A DNA stretch of 64,000 bases from Tepidamorphus gemmatus (GTDB lineage Bacteria > Pseudomonadota > Alphaproteobacteria > Rhizobiales > Tepidamorphaceae). Of the stretch, positions 8,993 to 16,931 are shown in pieces; the stretch's first letter is position 1, and every line of letters begins with the position of its first letter. The position numbers were made by a program, and so were the translations under genes. The notes below the pieces were generated by a model that saw only the letters and a list, made by a program, of their open reading frames with translations, ran no database searches and had not been told where the DNA came from. The DNA lies in the NCBI RefSeq assembly GCF_004346195.1, contig NZ_SMAK01000002.1:124001-188000 (forward strand), in the 5' to 3' direction.

Positions 8993-10099
8993 TCATGGCT
9001 GCTTCTCCGCCACGGATGAAACCGGAATGGGCGGTGTCAGGCCGTAGGTCCGCGCCAGCTGCACGAAGGCGGCCGCTGTCGCCGGGTCGATCGGGATCCC
9101 GTCCCGCATGCGCCGGTCGCGCTCCGCCCATTCCCGGTCGCCGGGGGCGAGAACCCGGGCGCCCGGCAGCGGGCGCGACTGGCGCAGTGCGGCAAGGTAG
9201 CGGGCCATGCCGGCCAGGAAGACCTCCGCCGGCAGGAAGGCGCCAGGGTCGATGGCAAGCACGAAGGCGCCCATCTCGCGCGGGCTGGACAGGTCGGGGC
9301 CGGCCATCGGCAGGATTTCCGGGCTGATCCGCATTCCGGTCAAGACGGCGCTCAGTATTTCGGACAGGCCCGCAAGGCCAGCGCCCTTGTAGCCGTAGGG
9401 GCCGCCCAGCGGGGCCAGCATCGAGGCGCGTTCGGGGTCGGTGGTTGCGCTGCCATCCTCGGCAGCGGCCACGCCCGGGTCCAGCGGCCGGCCGAGGCTG
9501 CGGTGCAGCTGTACCCGGTTGTAGGTTATCGCACTCGTCGCCATGTCCAGCAGCCACGGCTCGCCCCCGGCGACGGGCGCCGCGACGGCCAGCGGATTGG
9601 TGCCGTGGAACCGCTCCGCGCCGTCGTGGAGGCTCACGAAACTATCGGAGTTGCAGGTGGCAAGGCCGATCAGGCCGCGCTCCGCCGCGGCAAGGGCGTA
9701 GGCCCCGGCTGGGCCGAAATGGGACGAGTTGCGAATGGCCACCGCGCCCGTGCCGTGGCTCCCCGCCAGCCGAACCGCGTGATCCATTGCGGTATAGGCG
9801 GCCAGTGCACCATGCCCGTGCCCGGCATCAAGCACTGCCGTCGCCCCGACCTCCCTGACCAGACGAAGAGTTGGCGCCGGATTCACGCGACCGCCCTTCA
9901 GGGCGGCGACGTAATGTGCCAGCAGCCGGATGCCATGGCTGTCGACCCCCAGGCACGACCCGTGCATCATCGCACGGGTGGCCGCCTCGGCGGTCGCCGC
10001 GTCGGCGCCGGCGCGGCTCAGGACATCGATGCTGAAGGCACGAAGGGCACCCGCCTCGGCGCACAGGACGGCTTCGTCCTCGGGATGCGAATTATGCAC
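8993..10099 (-). CDS. Ldh2 / malate-L-lactate family NAD(P)-dependent dehydrogenase
   Basis: A 368-residue enzyme of the Ldh2/YlbC/YiaK family, which oxidises or reduces 2-hydroxy/2-keto acids such as malate, ureidoglycolate, 2,3-diketogulonate or delta-1-piperidine-2-carboxylate. The conserved segment GVDSHGIRLLAHYVAALKGG with the catalytic-region His, then NSSHFGPAGAYAL, TSAITYNR and the glycine-rich GGPYGYKGAGLA are all present. The GTG at 10099 is preferred because it sits two bases after the stop of the upstream SDR gene. Context (TRAP operon with a ketodeoxy-acid-type SDR) suggests a sugar-acid intermediate; the exact substrate cannot be read from sequence. Confidence 0.9.
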   Translation of the reverse strand: MHNSHPEDEAVLCAEAGALRAFSIDVLSRAGADAATAEAATRAMMHGSCLGVDSHGIRLLAHYVAALKGGRVNPAPTLRLVREVGATAVLDAGHGHGALAAYTAMDHAVRLAGSHGTGAVAIRNSSHFGPAGAYALAAAERGLIGLATCNSDSFVSLHDGAERFHGTNPLAVAAPVAGGEPWLLDMATSAITYNRVQLHRSLGRPLDPGVAAAEDGSATTDPERASMLAPLGGPYGYKGAGLAGLSEILSAVLTGMRISPEILPMAGPDLSSPREMGAFVLAIDPGAFLPAEVFLAGMARYLAALRQSRPLPGARVLAPGDREWAERDRRMRDGIPIDPATAAAFVQLARTYGLTPPIPVSSVAEKQP

Positions 10100-10101
10100 C
10101 G

Positions 10102-10845
10102 TCAAAGCGTCTGCCCCCCGTCGATGATCAGCAGTTGGCCGGTCATGAAAGCGGCCTCGTCGCTGGCCAGGAACAGGGCCGCCGCGGCCATCTCGGCGGC
10201 GGTGCCCAGGCGCCCCATCGGCTGCCTCGCGACAAAGGCGCGCCGCGCCGCCTCGGGGTCCGCGCTGGATCGTATGCGTTCCTCCAGCGACGGCGTGTCG
10301 GTGGTTCCCGGGCACAGGGCATTGCACCGCACGCCATCGCCGATGGCTTCCCGGGCGACACCCTTGGTCAGCCCGATCAGTGCGGCCTTGGACGCGCCGT
10401 AGGCGGCGCGCCGGTCAACCCCGGCAACGCTCGACGCCACCGAGGCGACGTTGACGATCGCCCCGCGGCGTCGCGCCGCCATGCCCGGCAGCACGGCGCG
10501 AATGGCACGGAACGCCGCGGTGACGTTGACCGCGAGTCCATACTCCCAGTCTTCATCGCTGCACTCGGTGATCCTGCCGTCGAATACCCAGCCGGCACAG
10601 TTGACCAGGATGTCTATCGCGCCGGCTGAAGCGATCGCGGATTCCAGAGCGGGCCCGTCAGTGACGTCCAGTTCCACCGGCACGATCGCCGCATTGGCCG
10701 CAGCAAGCGTTGCCAACTTGGATGCGGTTCGGCTGACCGCCATGACCCGCGCGCCTTCGGTGGCGAAGGTCAGCGCGATCTCGCGTCCGATCCCCTGGCC
10801 CGCACCCGTGACGAATGCTGTCCTTCCTGCAAGCCGCCCGGCCAA
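10102..10845 (-). CDS. SDR oxidoreductase, 2-keto-3-deoxy-L-fuconate dehydrogenase-like
   Basis: A classical 247-residue short-chain dehydrogenase. The cofactor motif TGAGQGIG, the NCAG motif (ILVNCAGWV), the catalytic Ser in NVASVASSVAGV, YGASK (Tyr-x-x-x-Lys) and the segment CPGTTDTPSLEERI are present. The combination SSVAGV...YGASKAALIGLTK...CNALCPGTTDTPSL is typical of 2-keto-3-deoxy-L-fuconate dehydrogenases and BDH2-like SDRs, so a role in sugar-acid breakdown is likely. The TTG at 10845 is chosen for its ribosome binding site (GGAGGCGGGTC-TTG). First gene of the leftward operon, directly downstream of three palindromic operators. Confidence 0.85.
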   Translation of the reverse strand: MAGRLAGRTAFVTGAGQGIGREIALTFATEGARVMAVSRTASKLATLAAANAAIVPVELDVTDGPALESAIASAGAIDILVNCAGWVFDGRITECSDEDWEYGLAVNVTAAFRAIRAVLPGMAARRRGAIVNVASVASSVAGVDRRAAYGASKAALIGLTKGVAREAIGDGVRCNALCPGTTDTPSLEERIRSSADPEAARRAFVARQPMGRLGTAAEMAAAALFLASDEAAFMTGQLLIIDGGQTL

Positions 10846-10891
10846 GACCCGCCTCCGGTTCCCTGGCGGCCAACCGCCGCCGCCTCGATTC

Positions 10892-10950
10892 GTATAGAGT
10901 ATACATTGTGCCGAGTATAGTGCATACTTTATCCAAAGTATAGTGCATAC
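10892..10950. promoter_or_regulatory. Three evenly spaced GTAT-N5-ATAC operators in a divergent promoter
   Basis: Three palindromes of the form GTAT-N5-ATAC lie at 10892-10904, 10915-10927 and 10938-10950. Their centres (10898, 10921, 10944) are exactly 23 bp apart. The rightmost two share the same spacer AGTGC, and the rightmost is the longest, AAAGTAT-AGTGC-ATACTTT. They fill the AT-rich gap between the divergent SDR genes. GTAT/ATAC half-sites suit an FCD-type GntR regulator, and such a gene is third to the right, so autoregulation and control of both operons is the natural inference. Confidence 0.75.
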
Positions 10951-11008
10951 TTTGTACGGAACCCTGGCGAACACGCCCGTGGCCGGGCGGAACCGAAGTT
11001 GAGGCAAC

Positions 11009-11773
11009 ATGGACGGATTGTTCGACCTGACAGGAAAGACCGCGCTGGTGATCGGTGGCAGCGACGGCATCGGGCGGGAACTCGCGCAGGGCCTGGCGGG
11101 CGCCGGCGCCGCGGTCCTGCTGTCCGGGCGTGACCCGGAACGCCTGCGCATGGCAGCGGATCTGCTGCCCGCCCGCAGCACGGGGCCGACAACCTACGCC
11201 TGTGACGCACGCGACGTCGGGCAGCTTTCCAGGCTCTGCGCCGCGGTTTGGGCCGATCACGGGCGCATCGACATTCTCGTCAACTGCCAGGGCGTGACCG
11301 CGATCAAGCCGGCGCTGGACATCTCCGAACCCGAATACGACGCGATCCTCGACACCAATCTCAAGAGCACGTTCTTCGCCTGCACGCGGTTCGGGGCCCG
11401 CATGATCGCCGCGGGTGGCGGCACCATCATCAACATCGCCTCGCTGGCGGCCCATACCGGCTGGGACCAGGCCGCCGCCTACAGCGCCAGCAAGTGGGGG
11501 GTGGTCGGCCTGACCAAGAGCCTGGCGTGGGAATGGGGTGAACTGGGGGTGCGGGTGAATGCCATCGCCCCCGGATTCTTCCTGACCGATCTCAACCGCG
11601 ACCGCATGTCCGCCGACCGCAAGGCGCGTGCGGGCCGACGAGCGGCAATGCGCCGGATGGGAGAATTGCGGGAACTGGTGGGTGCCGCTATCTATCTCGC
11701 ATCGCCGGCCTCGGGCTTTGTCACCGGATCCGTGCTGTGCGTCGATGGCGGTTACCTCGCATCCGGCATCTAG
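11009..11773 (+). CDS. SDR oxidoreductase, gluconate 5-dehydrogenase-like
   Basis: A 254-residue classical SDR with GGSDGIG cofactor motif (here with Gly-Gly-Ser instead of the usual Thr-Gly), ILVNCQG, NIASLAAHTGW, YSASK catalytic Tyr/Lys and a C-terminal VDGGYLASGI. The N-terminus FDLTGKTALVIGGSDGIG resembles gluconate 5-dehydrogenases. Probably oxidises a polyol or sugar acid in the same pathway as the divergent TRAP operon. ATG at 11009 begins the rightward operon; the GntR gene follows 11 bp after its stop. Confidence 0.88.
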   Translation: MDGLFDLTGKTALVIGGSDGIGRELAQGLAGAGAAVLLSGRDPERLRMAADLLPARSTGPTTYACDARDVGQLSRLCAAVWADHGRIDILVNCQGVTAIKPALDISEPEYDAILDTNLKSTFFACTRFGARMIAAGGGTIINIASLAAHTGWDQAAAYSASKWGVVGLTKSLAWEWGELGVRVNAIAPGFFLTDLNRDRMSADRKARAGRRAAMRRMGELRELVGAAIYLASPASGFVTGSVLCVDGGYLASGI

Positions 11774-11784
11774 GGACACGTGAT

Positions 11785-12801
11785 TTGAAGTCGGAAAGGC
11801 AACGGGCAACCGGTGGCGTGGGGCGTGCCACCCCCCTTTACCAACAGGCAACCGACCTGTTGTCGGCGCAGATCGTCAGCGGCGAGATTCCGGCCGGGAG
11901 CCTGCTGCAGGAAACCCGGCTTGCGTCTGATCTGGGGATCAGCCGCGCTCCCGCACGCCGGACCCTCGCCCTGCTGGCCGAACGCGGCCTGCTCGCGAAA
12001 CGGCCCGGACGCGGCTATGTCGTCGCCGCTCCGCCGGGGCGGGTCCAGCCGGGCGCGGCCGCTCACCCGGTCGCGGCCCGCGCGCCCGAACGTCCGCTGG
12101 TGGCGCTTGCGGCTTGGGAGACCATCCTCGCCGAGGTCGAAAGCCAGATCGTCGCGCGCATTCCCTTCGGAAACTGGCGCCTGAAGGAGGCAGACCTGGC
12201 GCGGCATTTCGCTGTCAGCCGCACGGTGGCTCGCGACGTGCTGGGGCGGTTGCAGCAACGCGGACTGGTCCGCAAGGACGAGCGTTCGCACTGGTTCGCG
12301 CCGGCGCTGACCCCCGATCGCATCGTCGATCTCTACGAGATGCGCGCGCTGTTGGAACCGGTCGCGCTGGCCAAGGCGGCGCCGCTCATTCCTGCGATGG
12401 AAGTCTCCGCGGTCCGGGCGCGGCTGATCGAGGCGCTGGAACGTGACAGCGCCGAAATCGACGGCAATCTGCTGGACCGGCTCGAGGCCGATCTGCATGT
12501 CGGTCTGCTGGGCTACTGCCCTAACCGCGAGATGATCCGCTCGATCACCCATCACCAGTCGCTGCTGATCGCACACGGCTTTCTCTACCGCTGGACCCGG
12601 ACGATGTTCGACCGCGAACCCTTCCTGCCGGAGCATTTCGAGATCGTCGACCGGCTCGCCCGCGGCGACGGCGACGGCGCCGCGCGGGCGCTGGGCGACC
12701 ACCTGCGCATGTCGTCGGACCGGGCGATCGCCCGGGTGGCCCATGTCTCGGGCCGGTTTGCGGCCGAACCCCTGCCATACCTCGAGCGGATATCGGACTG
12801 A
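11785..12801 (+). CDS. GntR-family regulator with two winged-helix domains and an FCD domain
   Basis: A 338-residue regulator. Residues 18-80 form one GntR winged helix (PLYQQATDLLSAQIVSGEIPAG...GISRAPARRTLALLAERGLL). Residues 112-172 form a second (WETILAEVESQIVARIPFG...FAVSRTVARDVLGRLQQRGLV). The rest is an FCD-type ligand-binding domain opening LYEMRALLEPVALAKAAP. Ordinary FadR/FCD regulators have one winged helix and about 230 residues, so the tandem is unusual. I chose the TTG at 11785, preceded by AGGGA overlapping the SDR stop. It probably represses both divergent operons through the three operators upstream and responds to a sugar-acid ligand. Confidence 0.87.
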   Translation: MKSERQRATGGVGRATPLYQQATDLLSAQIVSGEIPAGSLLQETRLASDLGISRAPARRTLALLAERGLLAKRPGRGYVVAAPPGRVQPGAAAHPVAARAPERPLVALAAWETILAEVESQIVARIPFGNWRLKEADLARHFAVSRTVARDVLGRLQQRGLVRKDERSHWFAPALTPDRIVDLYEMRALLEPVALAKAAPLIPAMEVSAVRARLIEALERDSAEIDGNLLDRLEADLHVGLLGYCPNREMIRSITHHQSLLIAHGFLYRWTRTMFDREPFLPEHFEIVDRLARGDGDGAARALGDHLRMSSDRAIARVAHVSGRFAAEPLPYLERISD

Positions 12802-13033
12802 TCGAGCCGAGGTCTCGCGCACCTGCGTTCCGGAACAGCGATCCCCTAAGGCAGGCCAATCGAGTGTTGGCAATCCGTCCGACCTGACGCGCCCCGACCT
12901 CAGTCAGCTCCCAACGGCGATCGAGCCCCGGAAGAGGTCTTAAATCCCCGAGCGACAGATCGGCAGTGCGGTTCATACGTGTCTGCTTTCGGTTGGAGGG
13001 AAGGCGCTGGAGATGATGTTGCCGAGCGCCGAC
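12802..13033. other. Intergenic stretch, nothing recognised
   Basis: About 230 bp after the GntR gene with no gene, clear terminator or repeat. It ends where an IS3-family terminal sequence begins. Confidence 0.5.
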
Positions 13034-13540
13034 TGAACTGATGCGGGTTTGCCGGAGGCTGCCAACCTTAGGTAGGTGGAGCGATCATCAGCAAGACGAC
13101 GAACAGGTTTTCTGCCGAGGTGCGCGCCCGAGCGGTTCGGTCGCGCTGGGCAGCAGTGTCCCCGATCGCGGCAAAGATAGGCTGCACGGCGCAGTCGCTC
13201 AATGAGTGGGTGAAGACGACAGCAGCGACAAGGCCGCCTCCTGTCCGCTCGATCAGGTCAATCGCCAGTTCCACGCACCGGCACCGAACTGGCTCTGGGC
13301 CTCCGACTTCACCTGTGTCGCCACCTGGGTCGGCTTCGTCTACGTCGCCTTCGTCATCGACGCCTATGCCCGCCGGATCGCCGGCTGGCGGGCGAGCCGA
13401 ACGGCGCAGACGGGCTTCGTCCTCGATGCCCTGGAACAGGCGATTCCTGATCGGCGCCCGTTGCATGGCGGCAGGCTGTTTCACACAGCGACAGGGGAAG
13501 CCAACGCCAATGTGACAGCCACTTCTTCAACGACCCCACG
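13034..13540 (+). mobile_element. IS3-family insertion sequence remnant (OrfA/OrfB internal deletion)
   Basis: A terminal-repeat-like TGAACTG at 13034 is followed by a piece of OrfA ([15 protein letters not shown], then [23 protein letters not shown]) whose ATG has been lost. Near 13210 it jumps to the middle of OrfB in another frame (CPLDQVNRQFHAPAPNWLW, then the DDE-region segment YVAFVIDAYARRIAGW and FVLDALEQAI). The catalytic domain then breaks off near 13500. Internal deletions, a lost start and the missing end make it inactive. It separates the TRAP/GntR module from the NIPSNAP/flavoprotein module. Confidence 0.8.
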
Positions 13541-13542
13541 GG

Positions 13543-14106
13543 TCATAGGGGAGAGAAGGCGAGCGGCCGCAGGACGACGCGTGACGCGGAAACGAGGGGG
13601 GCCGAGGGGACCGGGTCATCCTGCCGGGGGAGCAGCGTCACGACCCGGGCGTCGCCGCCAGAAACAGGCAGCCATTCCGCGACCGCAGATCCGTCCGCGG
13701 CCCCGACCAGCAGGGCGGCGCACGGCCCGGTGAAGAGCGGCGATCCGGCCGGTCGGGCCGGCCGGACCTCGCGACGCCGCGCCAACGCCGCGTCGTAGGC
13801 CGGCGATGACCGTCGCAGCCGGAAGAACCTGTTCTCCTGCTCTTCGACGAGGGCGAACGCCTTCGGGATGAAGCCCGCCACCCAGCCCTCCTCACGGGCG
13901 AGCGCGGCGCGTGCCGCCTCGCGTTCGGCCCAGTCGGCGTAGACCCAAAGATGATGGATGACGTTCAGCGTGCCCGTCTCGGCCAGCCAGTAGCCCATCA
14001 GCGGCAGGTGCCGCGTGACGAGCGGCAGCCCTTGATCGGCGAGCAGCGAAAGATACGCATTGGCCGCGCCGGGTTTCAGCCTGTAGGTGCGCCATTCGTG
14101 GATCAT
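13543..14106 (-). CDS. NIPSNAP family protein
   Basis: A 187-residue protein of the NIPSNAP/dimeric alpha-beta barrel type. The opening IHEWRTYRLKPG is the usual NIPSNAP start, followed by a segment (GYWLAETGTLNVIHHLWVYADWAERE) typical of the family. The C-terminal half is less conserved. The ATG at 14106 has GGAGGT six bases upstream; a GTG at 14118 overlaps that site and is less likely. Bacterial NIPSNAP proteins often lie in catabolic clusters with flavoprotein dehydrogenases, as here; their chemistry is not established. A putative AraC-type direct repeat lies 47-73 bp upstream of the start. Confidence 0.82.
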   Translation of the reverse strand: MIHEWRTYRLKPGAANAYLSLLADQGLPLVTRHLPLMGYWLAETGTLNVIHHLWVYADWAEREAARAALAREEGWVAGFIPKAFALVEEQENRFFRLRRSSPAYDAALARRREVRPARPAGSPLFTGPCAALLVGAADGSAVAEWLPVSGGDARVVTLLPRQDDPVPSAPLVSASRVVLRPLAFSPL

Positions 14107-14152
14107 CGGGACCTCCACCCGACAAATTTGCCGGCCGTGGGCGGGACGGGAA

Positions 14153-14179
14153 ATGGACCGACCGCGTCAATCATTGGAC
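14153..14179 (-). promoter_or_regulatory. Putative AraC-type direct repeat, NIPSNAP promoter
   Basis: Read towards the NIPSNAP gene, the site is GTCCAA-N15-GTCCAT, two copies of GTCCAW exactly 21 bp apart. The same architecture, spacing and orientation relative to the downstream gene recur upstream of the flavoprotein gene at 15240 and the shikimate-dehydrogenase-like gene at 22450-23274. Confidence 0.6.
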
Positions 14180-14211
14180 AAACGTTTGCGCCGGAAGGCG
14201 CCGGTCCGGGA

Positions 14212-15102
14212 TCATTCCGCGGAGCGCCGCGCCTCCCTGCGGAACGCGCCCGGCGCGATGCCGACGCGCTGCGTGAAGAAGCGGTTGAAATAGGCCGGGT
14301 CGTCGAAGCCGATCATGTGCGCGATCTGCGCGACGCTGTTCTCGCTGTAGACGAGATGGCGCTTGGCCTCGATCACGATGCGTTCGTGAAGCAGGTCGGA
14401 GGCCGTCTTGCCTGCCCGGCTCTTGCAGGCAGCGTTGAGCCGCGCCCGCGTCACCGCCAGCGCTTCGGCGTAGAAGCCGAGGCTCCGCTGATCCCTGAAA
14501 TGGCTTTCGAGCAGCGCCCGATAGCGCACGAGCAGGTCGTAGTCGCGGTTTGGCGCGGCGATGCCGCCGTCGTCGCGGCTGATGCTGAGGCGCAGGATCA
14601 TCACGAGGATACGCATGCATTGCGCCATAATCACCGTACGCCGGCCGGGCGCAGACCAGATGAACTCGCGGTGCAGCCAGGTGAACGTGTCCTCCACGGC
14701 GGCGGTGTTGAGGCCGGTGCCGGCGAGCGGATAGACGCCCGGGCGGGCGACGGCGACATCGAGGCGGGCGTCGCCTGCCGCGGCCCTCCTCAGGCATCCC
14801 AAGGAGGCGGTGACCACATAGCCGTCGGTCCCAGCGAGAAAGTTGATCTGGTGGACGATGCCGGCTGGAATGACGATCACCGCGGGCGGTTCGATCGGGA
14901 GAGCTTTCTCCTCCATCCGGATGACCCCGCCGCCCTCGCGCACCAGAAGCACCTGCGTGTGGTCGGGGTGCGAATGCGGACTGATTCTCCAATAGTTGGC
15001 GCCGCTGCGCTCGCGGATCGCCTCGATGTGGAGGAAGTCGAGCTCGACGTCCTCGCCTTGATCGCCATAGAGATAGTAGCGTGGGATCGGCTCGCCACGC
15101 AT
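14212..15102 (-). CDS. AraC-family transcriptional regulator
   Basis: A 296-residue regulator. The N-terminal half has a cupin-like sensor (SPHSHPDHTQVLLVREGGGVI, PPAVIVIPAGIVHQINF) of the PobA-like type, probably binding a small acid. The C-terminal ~100 residues form the double-HTH AraC domain (LAVTRARLNAACKSRAGKT, then SVAQIAHMIGFDDPAYFNRFF). The ATG at 15102 is preferred over 15111, which has no room for a binding site; GGGGGA lies 8 bp upstream of 15102. It is divergent from the first flavoprotein gene and probably binds the three 21-bp-period repeats found in this module. Confidence 0.88.
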   Translation of the reverse strand: MRGEPIPRYYLYGDQGEDVELDFLHIEAIRERSGANYWRISPHSHPDHTQVLLVREGGGVIRMEEKALPIEPPAVIVIPAGIVHQINFLAGTDGYVVTASLGCLRRAAAGDARLDVAVARPGVYPLAGTGLNTAAVEDTFTWLHREFIWSAPGRRTVIMAQCMRILVMILRLSISRDDGGIAAPNRDYDLLVRYRALLESHFRDQRSLGFYAEALAVTRARLNAACKSRAGKTASDLLHERIVIEAKRHLVYSENSVAQIAHMIGFDDPAYFNRFFTQRVGIAPGAFRREARRSAE

Positions 15103-15153
15103 GTCTGGCATCCCCCGGTCTGCCCTTCCTCCCGGAACCACCCGAAACCGATT

Positions 15154-15181
15154 GTGCAAGAAATGGACGCCAGCGTCCATT
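15154..15181 (+). promoter_or_regulatory. Putative AraC-type direct repeat and palindrome, flavoprotein promoter
   Basis: Read towards the flavoprotein gene, GTGCAA at 15154 is followed by GTCCAT exactly 21 bp later (one mismatch to the other two sites). The right half also belongs to a 9-bp perfect inverted repeat, AATGGACGC / GCGTCCATT, at 15162-15181. It lies in the 137-bp gap between the divergent AraC and flavoprotein genes and so may serve both activation and autoregulation. Confidence 0.6.
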
Positions 15182-15239
15182 GGTCGCCGGACCGCTCTGA
15201 CGTTAGCCTCTGCACCCGCAACGGACAGGGGAGGAAGGC

Positions 15240-16931
15240 ATGGACCGGTGCGGGTGCGAGGTTCTCGTGATCGGTTCCGGCGCGGGCGGGCTTGCCACCG
15301 CAATCACCGCGCGGAGGCACGGGCTGTCCGTGCTCGTCATCGAGAAGGAACCGCTGTTCGGCGGCACGACCGCGCTTTCGGGCGGCGTACTGTGGATCCC
15401 GGGCAACCGCCACGGCAAGGCGAACAATCCTTCGGACACGCGCGATGCGGCGCGTGCCTATCTCAAGGCGGAGACCGGCAACTGGTTCGACGAGGCAGCG
15501 ATCGACGCCTTCCTCGATGCCGGGCCGGCGATGCTCGACTGGTTCGAGCGCGAAACGGAAGTGAAGTTCGTGCCGACGCTCTACCCCGACTACCACCCGA
15601 CGGTGGACGGCGGCGTGGACGTCGGCCGCTCGGTGCTCGCCGCTCCGTTCGACACGAGTGTGCTCGGGGAGAACCTCAAGCGCCTGCGGCCGCCGCTCTC
15701 GACGATCACCTTCATGGGCATGATGTTCAACTCGTCGAACGCGGACATCAGGCACTTCTTCAACACGACGAAGTCGCTGACCTCGTTCGCCTACGTGACG
15801 AAGCGCCTGATCGCCCATGCCGGCGAGGTGCTCCGCTACGGACGCGGCGTGCAGGTGACCAGCGGCAACGCGCTCGTGGCGAGGCTCGCCAAGACCTGCT
15901 TCGACCTCGGCATCGAGATCCGCACCGAAACTCCCGCGCTCAGGCTGATCCGCGAGGACGGCCGGGTCTGCGGCGTCGAGACGGGCGGGAAGACACCGGG
16001 GCGGCTCCTCGCGTCGAAGGGCGTGGTGCTTGCCTGCGGCGGCTACGCCCAGGACCTCGCGCGGCGGGCCGGCATCTACGCGCATCTCAAGGCGGGCGGC
16101 GCGCACCACTCGCCCGTGCCCGACGGCAACACCGGCGACGGCATCCGCCTCGCCGAGGAGGTAGGCGGCGCCTTCGAGGCACGGTACCCGCAGCCGGCGG
16201 CCTGGATACCGGTGAGCCGCGTGCCGGACAAGGGCATCTTCCCGCACCTGCTCGACCGCTACAAGCCAGGCGTGATCGCTGTGCTTTCCGACGGCCGCCG
16301 CTTCACCAACGAGAGCGAAAGCTATCACGACGTCGGCGCCGCCATGATCGCCTCGGGCGAAGCCTCTGCCTGGCTGATCTGCGACAGCCGCACGATCCGC
16401 AAGTACGGCCTCGGCCACGCCAAGCCGGCGCCGATGCCGCTGAGGCCGTGGACGCGGAGCGGATATCTCAAGACCGGGCACACGCTGGCGGAGCTCGCGC
16501 GCGCCTGCGGCATCGACGCAGCGGGTCTGGAGGCTACGGTCGAGACGTTCAACCGCGGTGCCCGCCATGGCCGCGACGAGCAGTTCCACCGCGGCGAGAC
16601 GTCATTCAACCGCTATCTTGCCGACCCCGACCACAAGCCCAATCCCGCGGTGGCTCCCGTCGAGAAGGCGCCGTTCTATGCGGTCAAGCTCGAGATGGGC
16701 GACCTCGGCACCTTCGACGGGCTGCAGACGACGGTGGCGGGCGAAGTGCTTGACCGCAGGGGAGAGGTCATTCCTGGTCTGTTCGCCGTCGGCAACGACC
16801 GCGCCTCGATCATGGGCGGCAACTATCCCGGCGCGGGCATCACGCTCGGGCCAGCCATGACGTTCGGCTGGCTCACCGGCCGCTATCTCGCCGGGATCGC
16901 CCCCGGCACATCCACGGAGAAGACTGCATGA
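15240..16931 (+). CDS. FAD-binding dehydrogenase, KstD/fumarate reductase flavoprotein family
   Basis: A 563-residue flavoprotein. The FAD Rossmann motif GSGAGGLATA is at residues 12-21, with GGTTALSGGVLWIPGN after it. The family C-terminal signature GNDRASIMGGNYPGAGITLGPAMTFG is split by the flavin-binding glycines. Members dehydrogenate or reduce a C-C bond next to a carbonyl (3-ketosteroid dehydrogenase, fumarate/urocanate reductase). Substrate unknown. Start ATG follows GGGAGGAAGGC. Its stop overlaps the next SDR start (ATGA). It is one of three paralogues in this module (others at 24258-25988 and 28107-29846). Confidence 0.9.
   Translation: MDRCGCEVLVIGSGAGGLATAITARRHGLSVLVIEKEPLFGGTTALSGGVLWIPGNRHGKANNPSDTRDAARAYLKAETGNWFDEAAIDAFLDAGPAMLDWFERETEVKFVPTLYPDYHPTVDGGVDVGRSVLAAPFDTSVLGENLKRLRPPLSTITFMGMMFNSSNADIRHFFNTTKSLTSFAYVTKRLIAHAGEVLRYGRGVQVTSGNALVARLAKTCFDLGIEIRTETPALRLIREDGRVCGVETGGKTPGRLLASKGVVLACGGYAQDLARRAGIYAHLKAGGAHHSPVPDGNTGDGIRLAEEVGGAFEARYPQPAAWIPVSRVPDKGIFPHLLDRYKPGVIAVLSDGRRFTNESESYHDVGAAMIASGEASAWLICDSRTIRKYGLGHAKPAPMPLRPWTRSGYLKTGHTLAELARACGIDAAGLEATVETFNRGARHGRDEQFHRGETSFNRYLADPDHKPNPAVAPVEKAPFYAVKLEMGDLGTFDGLQTTVAGEVLDRRGEVIPGLFAVGNDRASIMGGNYPGAGITLGPAMTFGWLTGRYLAGIAPGTSTEKTA

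Noticed and set aside
15154-15192. AraC repeat read in the plus-strand ATGGAC orientation with a partner 21 bp downstream
   Set aside because: The partner position reads TCGCCG and does not match; the opposite orientation gives the good 21-bp repeat.
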